64,000 nt of DNA from Hydrogenophaga sp. (GCA_016790705.1 JAEUOT010000067.1:1-64000); one strand, 5' to 3'. Counted from the stretch's first letter, positions 35,803 through 45,116 are shown. Notes: generated by a model not told the origin, from the letters alone. Program-made: numbers and translations.

Positions 35803-36783
35803 ATGAACAAACGCCATTTCCTCACCACCCTGGCCGCCGCCACCGCCGCCCTGTGCCTGACCGGCGGCGCGCTGGCCCAGGACTTCCCGGTCAAGAAGCC
35901 GATCACCATCGTCGTCGGCTTTGCCGCCGGCGGCGCGGCCGACGCAGCGGCCCGCCTGATCGCCAAGAAGCTCGGCGAGAACATCGGCCAGCCGGTGGTC
36001 GTCGACAACAAGGCCGGCGCGGGCGGCAACATCGCGCACCAGTACGTGGCCAAGTCGGCGCCGACCGATGGCAGCGTGATCCTGTTCGGCTCGGTCGGTC
36101 CGCTGGCCATCGCGCCGCACCTGATGAAGCTGCCCTACGACCCGGTCAACGACCTGGCCCCGCTGACCATGGGGGTGAACTTCCCCAACGTGCTGGTGGC
36201 CCACACGCAGCTCAAGGTCAGGACCTTTGCCGAGCTGGTGGCCTATGCGCGGGCCAACCCCGGCAAGCTGGACTTTGCCTCGACCGGCGCCGGATCGGCC
36301 TCGCACCTGGCGGGCGAACTGCTCAACGACATGGCGAAGATCGACACCGTGCACGTGCCCTACCGTGGCGGCGCCCCCGCCATGCAGGACGTGCTCGGCG
36401 GCCGGGTGGCGATGTACTACTCCACGCTCAACACCGCCCTGCCGCACATCCAGGCCGGCAAGCTGGTCGCGCTGGCCACCACCGGCGCCAAGCGCATGCC
36501 GCAACTGCCGTCGGTGCCGACCATCGCCGAATCGGGTTTCCCGGGCTACAGCGCCACCAACTGGTACGCCTTCGTGGCGCCGGCGAAGGTCCCGGCGCCT
36601 GTGCTCGACCGCTGGAACGCCGAGCTGGTGAAGGTCCTGAAGACACCGGAGGTGGTCGCCGAGCTGGAGTCGCACGGCATGCCGCCGCAACCCGGCACCC
36701 GCGACGACCTGGCCCGGGAAATCGCGCGCGAGTCGGCCAACTGGGGCCGCGTGATCCGAGAGCGCAAGATCACCGCGGAATAA
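35803..36783 (+). CDS. Bug/TctC family tricarboxylate-type binding protein
   Basis: This 326-residue periplasmic protein has a signal peptide (about residues 1-25, cleavage after GALAQ) and the Bug-family pattern ITIVVGFAAGGAADAAARL, QPVVVDNKAGAGGNIA, ASTGAGSASHLAGELL and VPYRGGAPAMQDVLGG. It follows tcuB by 41 bp with a GAAGGAGAG site. In Salmonella the third gene of the operon is the MFS carrier tcuC; here a binding protein takes that place, so uptake probably uses a TctAB permease encoded elsewhere. Confidence 0.92.
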   Translation: MNKRHFLTTLAAATAALCLTGGALAQDFPVKKPITIVVGFAAGGAADAAARLIAKKLGENIGQPVVVDNKAGAGGNIAHQYVAKSAPTDGSVILFGSVGPLAIAPHLMKLPYDPVNDLAPLTMGVNFPNVLVAHTQLKVRTFAELVAYARANPGKLDFASTGAGSASHLAGELLNDMAKIDTVHVPYRGGAPAMQDVLGGRVAMYYSTLNTALPHIQAGKLVALATTGAKRMPQLPSVPTIAESGFPGYSATNWYAFVAPAKVPAPVLDRWNAELVKVLKTPEVVAELESHGMPPQPGTRDDLAREIARESANWGRVIRERKITAE

Positions 36784-36785
36784 GT

Positions 36786-36803
36786 CCCGCCGCCTCAGGC
36801 GGG
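36786..36803. terminator. Hairpin between the tcu operon and argP
   Basis: CCCGCC and GGCGGG flank GCCTCA just after the tctC stop and overlapping the stop codon of the convergent argP-like gene. It lacks a T tract and may end transcription weakly from both sides. Confidence 0.35.
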
Positions 36804-37691
36804 GCGCAGCCCGGTCCGCGCCGCCGCCACGATCTGCCGCGTCAGTCCGTCCAGCAGGCCCGACGCGGCGCGCGCGGTCTGCCAGTGCAGCGGCACATCC
36901 AGCGGCGTGCCGGGCACCAGTTCGACCAGACTGCCGTCCGCCAGATGCGGCGCGATCATCGCTTCGGGGAACATGCCCCAGCCCATGCCCGCCAGCGCGG
37001 CGGTGACGAAGGCCTGGGGCGACGGCAGCGTGTGCCGCGGCAGCTCCACATGCCGGTGGCACAGGCGGCGTACCCAACTGGCCTGCAACTCGTCTTTGGT
37101 GTTGAACAGCAGGCTCGGCGCCTGGGCCAGGCTACCCGCCCCCACCCCGGTCGCGAAGTGCCGCGCCACATACGCCGGGCTGGCCGCGGCCAGGTAGCGC
37201 ATCACGCCCAGCGGCTGGCTGTTGCAGCCGGTCGCGGGCCGCGCGGTGCTGGTGACGGCGGCCAGGACTGCACCGGTGCGCAGCCACTCCGCCGTGTGGT
37301 CCTGGTCGTCCACGCTGAGCGTGATCAGCACCGGCGCCTGTGCCGCGTAGGCCGCCATCGCGGGCGCGAACCAGCTCGCCAGGCTGTCGGCGTTGACGGC
37401 CACCGGCAGCGTCACCCGCGCCCCGCCCTCGGGCGCCATCGCAGGCAGCGCCTCCGTCAGCTCCTGTTCCAGCAGGCGCACGCGGTCCATGTGCTGGCAC
37501 ATGCGGCGACCGGTCTCAGTCGGCACGCAGGGCTGCCCGCGCACCACCAGCGCGCAGCCCGCGCGCTCCTCCAGCAGGCGGATGCGCTGCGAGATCGCCG
37601 ACGGGGTGACGTGCAGCGCGCGCGCCGCCCGGTCGAAGCTGCCCTCGCGCACCACGGCAGCGAGGGCATTGAGGGCGGCATAGTCGAGCAT
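36795..37691 (-). CDS. argP: ArgP/LysG-type LysR regulator of amino-acid export
   Basis: This 298-residue LysR protein starts MLDYAALNALAAVVREGSFDRAARALHVTPSAISQRIRLLEERAG, the N-terminus typical of ArgP (IciA) and LysG. It is divergent from a LysE/ArgO-type exporter gene, the classic pairing in which the regulator senses basic amino acids and switches on export. Longer open frames upstream run through the opposite gene. The divergent gap between the chosen start codons is 73 bp. Confidence 0.92.
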   Translation of the reverse strand: MLDYAALNALAAVVREGSFDRAARALHVTPSAISQRIRLLEERAGCALVVRGQPCVPTETGRRMCQHMDRVRLLEQELTEALPAMAPEGGARVTLPVAVNADSLASWFAPAMAAYAAQAPVLITLSVDDQDHTAEWLRTGAVLAAVTSTARPATGCNSQPLGVMRYLAAASPAYVARHFATGVGAGSLAQAPSLLFNTKDELQASWVRRLCHRHVELPRHTLPSPQAFVTAALAGMGWGMFPEAMIAPHLADGSLVELVPGTPLDVPLHWQTARAASGLLDGLTRQIVAAARTGLRPA

Positions 37692-37764
37692 GGATTCAGT
37701 TTTACTTAACTGGATAAAGGAAAGACAGTTTGTCTTCATCGAACTGGACTGGCAAGCTCGGGCC

Positions 37765-38409
37765 ATGTTGTCCACCTCCTTCGCGCAGGCGCTGCCTGTG
37801 TTCACGCAAGGCCTGCTGCTCTGTTTCAGCCTCATCGTCGCCATCGGCGCACAAAACGCCTTCGTGCTGCGCCAAGGGCTGCGGCGCGAGCATGTGCTGC
37901 CGGTGGTGGCCTTCTGCGCGCTGGCCGACGCGACGCTGATCACCGCCGGGGTGCTGGGCATGGCCCAGGCCGTGAGCCGCCACCCGGCGCTGGCCCAGGG
38001 CATGGCGCTGGCGGGCGCGGCGTTCCTGGCCTGGTACGGCTGGCAGGCGCTGCAGCGGGCGCGGCACACCAGCCAACTGCAGGCGGCCGACGGCGGCCCG
38101 GGCCTGAGCCGCGGCGCCGCGATGGCCCAGGTCGCCGCCTTCACCCTGCTCAACCCGCACGTCTACCTCGACACGGTGATGCTGATGGGCAGCATCGGCG
38201 CCCAGCATCCGGCCGGGCTGCAGGCCTGGTTCATCGCCGGGTCGAGCATCGCCAGCCTGGTCTGGTTCACCGGCCTGGGCTTTGGCGCGCGCTGGCTGGC
38301 ACCGCTGTTCGCCAGGCCCCGCGCCTGGCAGGTGCTGGACGCCCTGATCGGCCTGACCATGTGGACGCTGTCGCTGATGCTGCTGCGCCTGGCGCTGCGG
38401 GGCGCCTGA
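37765..38409 (+). CDS. LysE/ArgO family basic amino-acid exporter
   Basis: This 214-residue inner-membrane protein has six hydrophobic segments and the LysE signature SLIVAIGAQNAFVLRQGLRREHVLPVVAFCALADA, plus LLNPHVYLDTVMLMGS. It should export arginine or lysine. I start it at MLSTSFAQ; a longer in-frame form from 37690 would overlap the divergent argP start. It is controlled by the neighbouring ArgP-type regulator. Confidence 0.92.
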   Translation: MLSTSFAQALPVFTQGLLLCFSLIVAIGAQNAFVLRQGLRREHVLPVVAFCALADATLITAGVLGMAQAVSRHPALAQGMALAGAAFLAWYGWQALQRARHTSQLQAADGGPGLSRGAAMAQVAAFTLLNPHVYLDTVMLMGSIGAQHPAGLQAWFIAGSSIASLVWFTGLGFGARWLAPLFARPRAWQVLDALIGLTMWTLSLMLLRLALRGA

Positions 38410-38427
38410 ACCCGACGCCCGTGCACC

Positions 38428-38958
38428 ATGTACCGACCACCCTGTCACCGCTTCGACGACCGCGACGCACAGTTCGACCTGATCGAACGCCACCCGCTGG
38501 GCAGCTGTATCTTTCGGGCAGCAGGCGGCCTGGAAGCCCTCCACCGGCCCTTCCGGCTGGACCGAAGCGCTGCCGCCGATGGCGCGCTGATCGCCCGGAT
38601 CCAGCCGGACGACGCCGAGGCGCGAGCCGTGCCCGCCGGTACTCCTGTGCTGGTCGTGTTTCACGGACCACAGGTCTACATCACGCCTGGCTGGTACCCA
38701 GGCAAGGCCGCACACGGCCGCGTCGTTCCGACTTGGAACTATGCGGTGGTCCATGTGCATGGCATCCTGCGCTGGACCCATGACCGCGCCGGCATCGAGA
38801 TTCCCATTCACCGGCTGGACGGAAAGCTCAAGGCGAGCCAGGATGAAGACCGCCCCGACCGTGAAGGCACCGTGAAGGGCCTGGACGCGCTCGGCACCGA
38901 TACCGCACGCACAATGGCCGTTCTGGTGCAACAGGCACTGGACGCCACACCGGACTGA
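38428..38958 (+). CDS. PaiB-like FMN-binding protein with internal deletion
   Basis: This 176-residue protein matches the N-terminal part of the PaiB family (HPLGSCIF, VFHGPQVYITPGWYPGK, VPTWNYAVVHVHG). After residue 125 or so it jumps from HDR to AGIEIPIHRLDGKLKASQ. Compared with its downstream neighbour this skips about 40 residues, including the conserved WKMGDAPTDHIDGLL segment. The frame is kept. PaiB proteins bind FMN or heme and were named as negative regulators of sporulation and protease genes. The loss may leave it non-functional or altered. Confidence 0.82.
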   Translation: MYRPPCHRFDDRDAQFDLIERHPLGSCIFRAAGGLEALHRPFRLDRSAAADGALIARIQPDDAEARAVPAGTPVLVVFHGPQVYITPGWYPGKAAHGRVVPTWNYAVVHVHGILRWTHDRAGIEIPIHRLDGKLKASQDEDRPDREGTVKGLDALGTDTARTMAVLVQQALDATPD

Positions 38959-38963
38959 ACACC

Positions 38964-39599
38964 ATGTACCTGCCCGCCGCCTTCGAAGAACAACGCCCCG
39001 ACGCCCTGCACGCCCTCATCCAGGCGCACCCGCTGGGCACCCTGGTCACGCACAACGCCGAAGGCCTGGACGCCAACCACATCCCGTTCGAACTCGACGC
39101 GACGGCCGGCCCGCACGGCACCCTGCGTGCCCACGTGGCGCGCGCCAACCCGGTGTGGCAGCAGGCCGCCGATGCCGAGGTGCTGGTCATCTTCCACGCC
39201 GCGGACGCCTACATCTCGCCCAACTGGTACCCCAGCAAGCCCGAACACCACAAACACGTCCCGACCTGGAACTACGCCGTGGTGCACGCGCACGGCGTGC
39301 TGCGCGTGCGTGACGACGAGCGTTTCCTGCGCGGACTGCTGGCTCGGCTGACGCGTGAGCACGAGGCCCGTTCGCAACAGCCCAGGCCCTGGAAGATGGG
39401 CGACGCGCCGACCGACCACATCGACGGGCTGCTCAAACTCATCGTCGGCATCGAGGTCGAGATCACCCGAGTGGTCGGCAAGTCCAAGCTGGGCCAGAAC
39501 CGCGAGACGCGCGACCGGCTGGGTGCGGCCGACGGGCTGGCCGCGCTGGGCCAGCACGCCGTGGCCCGGGCGATGCGCGAGGCCGGCCCGGGCGCCTGA
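38964..39599 (+). CDS. PaiB family FMN-binding protein
   Basis: This 211-residue protein has normal PaiB length and all blocks: MYLPAAFEEQRPDALHALIQAHPLGTLVT, FHAADAYISPNWYPSK, VPTWNYAVVHAHG, WKMGDAPTDHIDGLLKLIVGIEVEITRVVGKSKLGQNR. The fold is a split beta-barrel flavin-binding domain. It lies 5 bp after a shorter paralogue, clearly a tandem duplication. Physiological role in Proteobacteria is unknown. Confidence 0.9.
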   Translation: MYLPAAFEEQRPDALHALIQAHPLGTLVTHNAEGLDANHIPFELDATAGPHGTLRAHVARANPVWQQAADAEVLVIFHAADAYISPNWYPSKPEHHKHVPTWNYAVVHAHGVLRVRDDERFLRGLLARLTREHEARSQQPRPWKMGDAPTDHIDGLLKLIVGIEVEITRVVGKSKLGQNRETRDRLGAADGLAALGQHAVARAMREAGPGA

Positions 39600-39618
39600 G
39601 CCGACCCACCCTCTGGGT

Positions 39619-41631
39619 TCAGGGCTGGCGGGCGGCCGGCCCGCGCGGACGCCACGGCATCGTCGCAATGCGCCCGCCGACCTGGTGGGCCCAGAACTGT
39701 CCGGTCTGGAAGAGGTCGACCTCCAGCAGACCGTTCTCGGGGCCGCTGCCGGGCTCGATGCCGATGTTCAGCCGCAGCGTGCCGCGAGGCGGAATGTCCT
39801 CGGGAAGGTCCAGGCGCCCTTCCCATTCGCCGGGCTGTCCCGCCGCGCTGCGGAAGCGCCAGGTCAGCGCCAACTGGTTCCCGGACCCCGACACCGCCGA
39901 GAACGGCATGTCCGAGGCGTTGGACAGCAACACCTCCACCTCGCTGCGGTCGGGCAGTTCGGTCCGCTTGCCGAGACTGACGGTGACCTGCCTGATCTCG
40001 TCAGCCGTATAGGGGCGTTCGGACCGGCTCAGCCGCATCGCCATGGCGGGGTCACGCATCCGGTACACCGACACGATGGTCTGACCGCTCACCTCCTTGC
40101 GGTAGAACAGGTCGCGGTCCTTCAGCCAGCGGCTGTCTTCGCCCGCCTTGACCAGCCGGTAGTTCGTCAGGACGTACATCGCCGGCATGGCGTTGTCCAC
40201 AATCGCCAGACGGTCCCGGTACTTCGGCGCAAGCATCTGGTAGGTCGTCTCCAGCTCCGCGCGCGAACCGACATTGACGGTGACCAGCGGGCTGCGGTCA
40301 TGGTCGAGGATGTACTCCAGCGCCTGGCGGTTTCCCAGCCCCCAGTAGTCCAGATCGAACCGTTCGTTCCAGGGCTTGCCCGCCAGCGCGTTGAGGTAGA
40401 CGTTCTGCAACGGGTGGGCCTGGACGATCCAATGGACCTGGTAAACCAGCAGCGCAGCCAGCCCACATCCCGCGGCCCAGCGGGCCCCACGGTGTGCCCG
40501 CACCACGCCCCAGCAGGCGTCCAGCCCCCGGACCGCCAGCAGCACAAAAGCCGGATACACGAAATACAGTTGCCTCCACCCGTCGTAGAGCACCGACTTG
40601 AGCAGGATGACCGCGGCGATGGGGCCGACCAGCAGCGCCAGACAGAGCAGATCCATCCTCTGCGCGTCGGTGGCCCACAGGCGAATGCCCGCGCGCCACA
40701 TGCCCAGCAGCGTCAGTCCGGCGCCCAGCAGCATGAACGCCGTGAACGGGATCGGCGTCGAGATCCCGATCCACACCGGAATGTAGTGCCACGGCAGGTT
40801 CTGCGCCTTGACGAGCTCCCCGAGGTACATGACCTCCCCGTTCCACCGGAACCGGGACATGTTGGCGAACACCGCCAGGAAGTTGTCCAAGGGGTGGGGC
40901 CACAGGTACGGAAACAGCGCGTAGACCACCGCACACAGCGACAGCAGGTAGACCCCGGCCAGGTACACGCCGCGCCAGCGGCCCAGGTCGCGGTTGCGCA
41001 CCGTCACCAGCAAGGCGCCCAGCGTCAGCGCAGGCAGCACCACCCCCATGACGCGGATGTCGATAGCGAACGCGGACACCGCCCCGTGCAGCAGCGCCAG
41101 CCCCGCCGATGGCTTGCGGAGGAAGCGATGCATCGTGAAGATCGCCGCAGCGCAGGCGGACATGAACACGATGTCCTTGGAATTGAAGAACGACTCGCCG
41201 AACATGCGCGGCGACAGGACCATCATCAGCGCGGCGGCCAGCCCCATCCATCGGCTGCCACGCACCGCGCTCGCCGTCTGATACAGCGCTGCGACACCGA
41301 GCGCAAAGGCAAAGAAGGTCGCCAGATGGCGGAAGCGGAACGCCCTGTGTTCCTCCAGCCCGAGCGCCACCTCGACGGCGGCCAGAGGCAACTCGAAGGC
41401 GACGCCGTAATCCCGGTCCGGCCAGTCCGCCAGGTCGGGAACCTCCTGCAGGGTCTTGTTGCTCACCGTTCCCGTAAAGACCTGGGACACATGCTTGAGA
41501 TTGACCAGCCCGTTCAGCCGCGTCAGCGGCTCATCCCAGGAGATCCCGTAGCTCCCGTGGATCGCCACACCCAGCAAGAGGTACAGCCCGAAGAGGGCCG
41601 CAACCCACCCCTTTTCAATCGTTCTCTTCAT
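39619..41631 (-). CDS. GT-C fold membrane glycosyltransferase-like protein
   Basis: This 670-residue protein starts with a membrane helix followed by YGISWDEP, where D33 and E34 fit the catalytic acidic pair in the first periplasmic loop of GT-C enzymes. About ten to twelve further helices extend to residue 410, including SPRMFGESFFNSKDIVF, then a soluble C-terminal domain of about 250 residues. Relatives use polyprenyl-phosphate sugars to modify lipids or proteins in the periplasm. No cell-envelope sugar genes lie nearby, so acceptor and sugar are unknown. Confidence 0.75.
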   Translation of the reverse strand: MKRTIEKGWVAALFGLYLLLGVAIHGSYGISWDEPLTRLNGLVNLKHVSQVFTGTVSNKTLQEVPDLADWPDRDYGVAFELPLAAVEVALGLEEHRAFRFRHLATFFAFALGVAALYQTASAVRGSRWMGLAAALMMVLSPRMFGESFFNSKDIVFMSACAAAIFTMHRFLRKPSAGLALLHGAVSAFAIDIRVMGVVLPALTLGALLVTVRNRDLGRWRGVYLAGVYLLSLCAVVYALFPYLWPHPLDNFLAVFANMSRFRWNGEVMYLGELVKAQNLPWHYIPVWIGISTPIPFTAFMLLGAGLTLLGMWRAGIRLWATDAQRMDLLCLALLVGPIAAVILLKSVLYDGWRQLYFVYPAFVLLAVRGLDACWGVVRAHRGARWAAGCGLAALLVYQVHWIVQAHPLQNVYLNALAGKPWNERFDLDYWGLGNRQALEYILDHDRSPLVTVNVGSRAELETTYQMLAPKYRDRLAIVDNAMPAMYVLTNYRLVKAGEDSRWLKDRDLFYRKEVSGQTIVSVYRMRDPAMAMRLSRSERPYTADEIRQVTVSLGKRTELPDRSEVEVLLSNASDMPFSAVSGSGNQLALTWRFRSAAGQPGEWEGRLDLPEDIPPRGTLRLNIGIEPGSGPENGLLEVDLFQTGQFWAHQVGGRIATMPWRPRGPAARQP

Positions 41632-41722
41632 GGCGCCGAGTATGCCAAGAGGTCACTTCCGTGACCGGCCGCGTCACCTCCGCTACCGCTGCAAACACCC
41701 CGCATGCCCCACAATCGCCCCG

Positions 41723-42613
41723 GTGCAAACCCGTCATTTCGCCCAGCTCGTCGGCCTCTCCGCACTCTGGGGCGCCTCGTTCCTCTTCCTGCGCATTGCC
41801 AGTCCCCTGCTCGGACCGACCGTGATGGCCACCAGCCGCGTGCTGCTGGCCACGATCACCCTCGCGGCGCTGATGATGCTGTTGCGTGAACCCTGGCCGT
41901 GGCGGCACTGGCGCGAGCTGTCGCTGCTGGCCCTGCTGGCCCTGTCGGCCCCCTTCCTGCTGTACGCCTGGGCGGCCCTGCGTCTGCCGGCCGGCTACTC
42001 GGCCCTGCTCAACACCACGGTGGTGCTGTTCGGCACCCTGGCCTCGGCCTGGCACGGGCAGGACACCCTCAGCGGGCGAAAGCTCATCGGCTGCGTCATC
42101 GGCTTTGTCGGGGTGGCGCTGATCCTGCAGCTCGGGCCCGTGCCCCTCGACGAATCGACCCTGCTGGCCGCCCTGGCCTGCATCACGGCCGCAGCCTGCT
42201 ACGGCGTTTCCACCCCGCTGATGAAAAAAGCCACCGAGCGCATGCAGCCGCTGGCGATCGCCACCGGCATCAGCGCGGCCGCGTTCGTGATGTTGCTGCC
42301 GGCCGGCCTGTGGGGCCTGCCGAACGCCCGGTTCACGCCCACCGCCATGGGCGCGCTGCTGGTCATGGGCGTGGTCACCTCGGGACTCGCCTACTGGCTG
42401 AACCTGCGCATCATCCGTCACGTCTCGCCGGTCGCCGCCACCAGTCCCGCGTTCCTGATCCCGGTGTTCGGCGTGACCTGGGGCCATCTGTTTCTCGGCG
42501 AAACCCTCTCCTCCGGCATCTTCGCCGGCGGCGCGCTGGTGCTGCTGGCAACCGCGCTGGTCACCGGCTTCAACCCGCTGCGCGGCCGGCCCGTGCCCGA
42601 CCCCGGGCCCTGA
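41723..42613 (+). CDS. EamA family transporter
   Basis: This 296-residue protein has ten membrane helices in two EamA repeats ([72 protein letters not shown]). I start it at a GTG giving [11 protein letters not shown], because the open frame upstream is not protein-like. It is divergent from the glycosyltransferase gene and 52 bp before aroQ. Substrate unknown. Confidence 0.85.
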   Translation: MQTRHFAQLVGLSALWGASFLFLRIASPLLGPTVMATSRVLLATITLAALMMLLREPWPWRHWRELSLLALLALSAPFLLYAWAALRLPAGYSALLNTTVVLFGTLASAWHGQDTLSGRKLIGCVIGFVGVALILQLGPVPLDESTLLAALACITAAACYGVSTPLMKKATERMQPLAIATGISAAAFVMLLPAGLWGLPNARFTPTAMGALLVMGVVTSGLAYWLNLRIIRHVSPVAATSPAFLIPVFGVTWGHLFLGETLSSGIFAGGALVLLATALVTGFNPLRGRPVPDPGP

Positions 42614-42665
42614 GCGGCGCGGGTTTATCCTTAAGGCCTTCGCCCCCCATCCCGCACGGCGCCCC

Positions 42666-43142
42666 ATGAAAAAGATCCTGATCCTCAACGGCCCCAACCT
42701 CAACCTGCTGGGCACGCGCGAGCCGGCGCAGTACGGCCACACGACGCTGGCCGATGTGGAGGCGTTCTGCAAGGCCCACGGCGAGCGGATCGGCTACGCC
42801 GTCGAGTGCTTCCAGAGCAACTGGGAAGGCGCGTTGCTGGACAAGATCCACGAGTACGGGCGCCTGCACAAGGCGGGAGAAGTGCTGGGCGTGGTCTTCA
42901 ACCCCGGCGCCTTCACCCACACCTCGATCGCGCTGCACGACGCGATCAAGGGCGTCGAGCCGATGCCGGTGATCGAGTGCCACATCTCGAACGTGCATGC
43001 GCGCGAGGAATTCCGCCACCACTCCTGGGTCTCGCCCGCCGCAGCCGGCATCGTGGTCGGCTTCGGCGTTGACGGGTATCTGGTGGCCATGGACGGCCTG
43101 GTGCGCAAGTTCGTGAACTCGGCCGCCACGCGCCAGCCCTGA
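42666..43142 (+). CDS. aroQ: Type II 3-dehydroquinate dehydratase
   Basis: This 158-residue enzyme dehydrates 3-dehydroquinate in the shikimate pathway. It begins [24 protein letters not shown] with the catalytic tyrosine near residue 23, and carries [17 protein letters not shown] and [33 protein letters not shown], with the conserved histidine after IEC. Length is normal for the dodecameric type II enzyme. A second shikimate gene, aroE, lies at 7739. Confidence 0.95.
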   Translation: MKKILILNGPNLNLLGTREPAQYGHTTLADVEAFCKAHGERIGYAVECFQSNWEGALLDKIHEYGRLHKAGEVLGVVFNPGAFTHTSIALHDAIKGVEPMPVIECHISNVHAREEFRHHSWVSPAAAGIVVGFGVDGYLVAMDGLVRKFVNSAATRQP

Positions 43143-43167
43143 GCATCGAGGCTGCCGCGTCCCGCGC

Positions 43168-44040
43168 TTGTCTGCACCGATTTACCCCCACCCCGGCCGC
43201 GGCATCACGCTGGCCGTCCTCGCCACCGCCTGCTTCGCCCTGCTCGACACCACCAGCCAGTACGTGGGCGGCGTGGTGCCGGTGCTGATGGCTGTCTGGC
43301 TGCGCTTCCTGGTGCAGACCGGCATGACCGCAGCCATGCTCTGGCCCAGCCGGGGCCGCTTGCTGTTCGTCACCCGGGCGCCGTGGTGGCAGTTGTTGCG
43401 CGGCGGTCTCATGGTCGCCTCCGGCACCGTCGCCTACATCAGCCTGCAGTACGTGCCGGTGGGCGAGTTCACCGCCATCCTGATGCTGGTGCCGCTGGTG
43501 ATCACGCTCATGGCCTCGCTGCTGCTGCGTGAACACGTCGGCGGGCTGACCTGGCTGCTGGTGGCCGGCGGGCTGACGGGCGCACTGATCGTGGTGCGGC
43601 CAAAGACCGTCGATTTCGGCAGCGACCTGAACATCGGCATGTTCCTGCCGCTGGTGCTGGTCGTCATCAACGCCTGTTACCAGATCGTCACCAGCAAGAT
43701 GGTCAGGACCGAAGACCCCGGCACCATGCACTTCTACACCGGCCTCACCGGCCTGGTGTTCGGCACGCTGGCCCTGCCCTGGAGTTGGGCACCGATGCAG
43801 GACCCGATGCTCTGGCTGCTGGTTGGTCTGCTGGGCGTGTTCGGCTCGCTCGGTCACTACTTCATGATCAAGGGCTACCAGAAGGCACCCGCCTCGCGCA
43901 TCACGCCCTACATGTACACGCAGATCGCGTTTGCCACGCTGGCCGGCTGGGTCGTGTTCGGCTACGCGCCCGATGTATGGACCATGCTGGGAATTGCGCT
44001 GATCGCTGTGTGCGGGGTGCTCGGGGTGAAAGTGCGCTGA
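43168..44040 (+). CDS. EamA family transporter (TTG start)
   Basis: This 290-residue protein has about ten membrane helices in two EamA repeats, including the motif GTVAYISLQYVPVGEFTAILMLVPLVITLMA in the first half and SLGHYFMIKGYQKAPAS in the second, as in riboflavin- or SAM-type drug/metabolite transporters. The only suitable start is TTG, 25 bp after aroQ. Substrate unknown. Confidence 0.85.
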   Translation: MSAPIYPHPGRGITLAVLATACFALLDTTSQYVGGVVPVLMAVWLRFLVQTGMTAAMLWPSRGRLLFVTRAPWWQLLRGGLMVASGTVAYISLQYVPVGEFTAILMLVPLVITLMASLLLREHVGGLTWLLVAGGLTGALIVVRPKTVDFGSDLNIGMFLPLVLVVINACYQIVTSKMVRTEDPGTMHFYTGLTGLVFGTLALPWSWAPMQDPMLWLLVGLLGVFGSLGHYFMIKGYQKAPASRITPYMYTQIAFATLAGWVVFGYAPDVWTMLGIALIAVCGVLGVKVR

Positions 44041-44352
44041 ACTCAGCCCGGCTTGCGGCCTGGCGGGTGGCGTACCCGGGGTTGTAGATGTCCGGGTGGA
44101 TCTGGGTAGCGTTTGAGGTGTCGGTGAAGGGGCTGAGGTAGGGGTGCGAAAGGCTGGTCGCGACCCGAAGGAGCATCTCAGCACCTAGAGCTGGGTCCTG
44201 AGGGCTGACGTTCGCGATTTGCGTGTTAGAGAACCGTTGTCTCGTCGCCGCAGGTGTACTTCCCGCGGAGACCTATGCAGTTCGAAGATCGTTTCGAGCA
44301 GTAAGTCTGACTCACCCTCAAGCGCCCACTCCAAAGGAGTGGGTGATTCAAG
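44041..44352. other. 312-bp AT-richer spacer without an intact gene
   Basis: Composition changes visibly from the preceding gene. On the minus strand a protein-like stretch (MLLRVATSLSHPYL... with HPDIYNPGYATRQAA) runs through 44050-44176 but has no stop before entering the opposite gene and no recognised family, so it may be gene debris. The only clear structure is the hairpin at 44325-44343. Confidence 0.4.
44325..44343 (-). terminator. Hairpin downstream of the HEPN gene
   Basis: CCCACTCC (44325-44332) pairs perfectly with GGAGTGGG (44336-44343) around an AAA loop, about 9 bp after the stop of the leftward HEPN gene. No T run follows, so termination is only likely, not certain. Confidence 0.45.
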
Positions 44353-45015
44353 CTACCAGAGGGCCTGCCCAGTGATCGTCTTTACATGCCTATTCACTGC
44401 GCCGCCGGTCTTTGCTGCAAGCTTCTTTACGTGATTCAGATAGGCAACGACCTCAGATTTTTTGACGGTCGAGGTCGACGAGCCACGGTGTGCGATATCG
44501 CCACGTTTGGCGACGAACCCATTAAGCTTATTGGCTGCCTGTGTCGTCGACATCTTCTCCCACTTCCAGTTGGATGACACGTCCGCCAGTCCCACGGCTG
44601 ACTCGAAGAGCTGATTGACGTTGAAAGACTTTGGAGTGGCGAACGTCTTGTTTCGCTCGGTCTTGAGTGCGACAAAGTTCTTGCGCAAAACGGCTCGCCA
44701 TTTGTCATCGGAGATCTCCCAGATAGCTATCTCGTTCTTGTCCTCTTTGAGAGTCTTCGCAATCACCTTCTTGATTTCCTTTGGCAGAACGTCCGAGTTC
44801 GGAGCATGCTGCACGATTGCTTCGAGAGCCTCCTCGGCGATGTCTTCGCAGTATGACTCCCAGAACGAAGTAATAAGCACTATCGCGGACTTGTTCAAGA
44901 CTTCGAGACCGTAACGGCGGCCAGGTTGGTCTCCGCCCTCAGCTGCGTGAAGCAGCAATAGCTTGTCGATGTCCTTGACGTTCTCGTCGAATGCGGTTCT
45001 AGCATTGCTCGACAT
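44353..45015 (-). CDS. HEPN-domain protein (RiboL-PSP/MAE_28990-like)
   Basis: This 220-residue all-helical, charged protein resembles standalone HEPN proteins of the RiboL-PSP group. Near the C-terminus KRGDIAHRG gives an R171-X4-H176 motif, the metal-independent RNase signature of HEPN domains, and the SFWESYCEDIAEEALEAIV segment lies near residue 50. I start at MSSNARTAF, preceded by a GGGAGA site. It is AT-richer than all its neighbours and isolated, suggesting recent transfer. HEPN RNases act as toxins or phage-defence effectors; no antitoxin is adjacent, so that role is inference. Confidence 0.65.
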   Translation of the reverse strand: MSSNARTAFDENVKDIDKLLLLHAAEGGDQPGRRYGLEVLNKSAIVLITSFWESYCEDIAEEALEAIVQHAPNSDVLPKEIKKVIAKTLKEDKNEIAIWEISDDKWRAVLRKNFVALKTERNKTFATPKSFNVNQLFESAVGLADVSSNWKWEKMSTTQAANKLNGFVAKRGDIAHRGSSTSTVKKSEVVAYLNHVKKLAAKTGGAVNRHVKTITGQALW

Positions 45016-45116
45016 GTTCTCTCCCTTTGTTGTGTGAGCTTCTAGCTTACTTGAGAGCAGACACGTGTCGATGACCGTTCCTGACCGACACCGACCCCAA
45101 ACCCTCATAAACCCAC

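Noticed and set aside
44050..44176. Possible small leftward gene with HPDIYNPGYATRQAA
   Set aside because: No stop occurs before the frame enters the opposite transporter gene, no ribosome site is evident and no family is recognised. It is kept only as possible debris.
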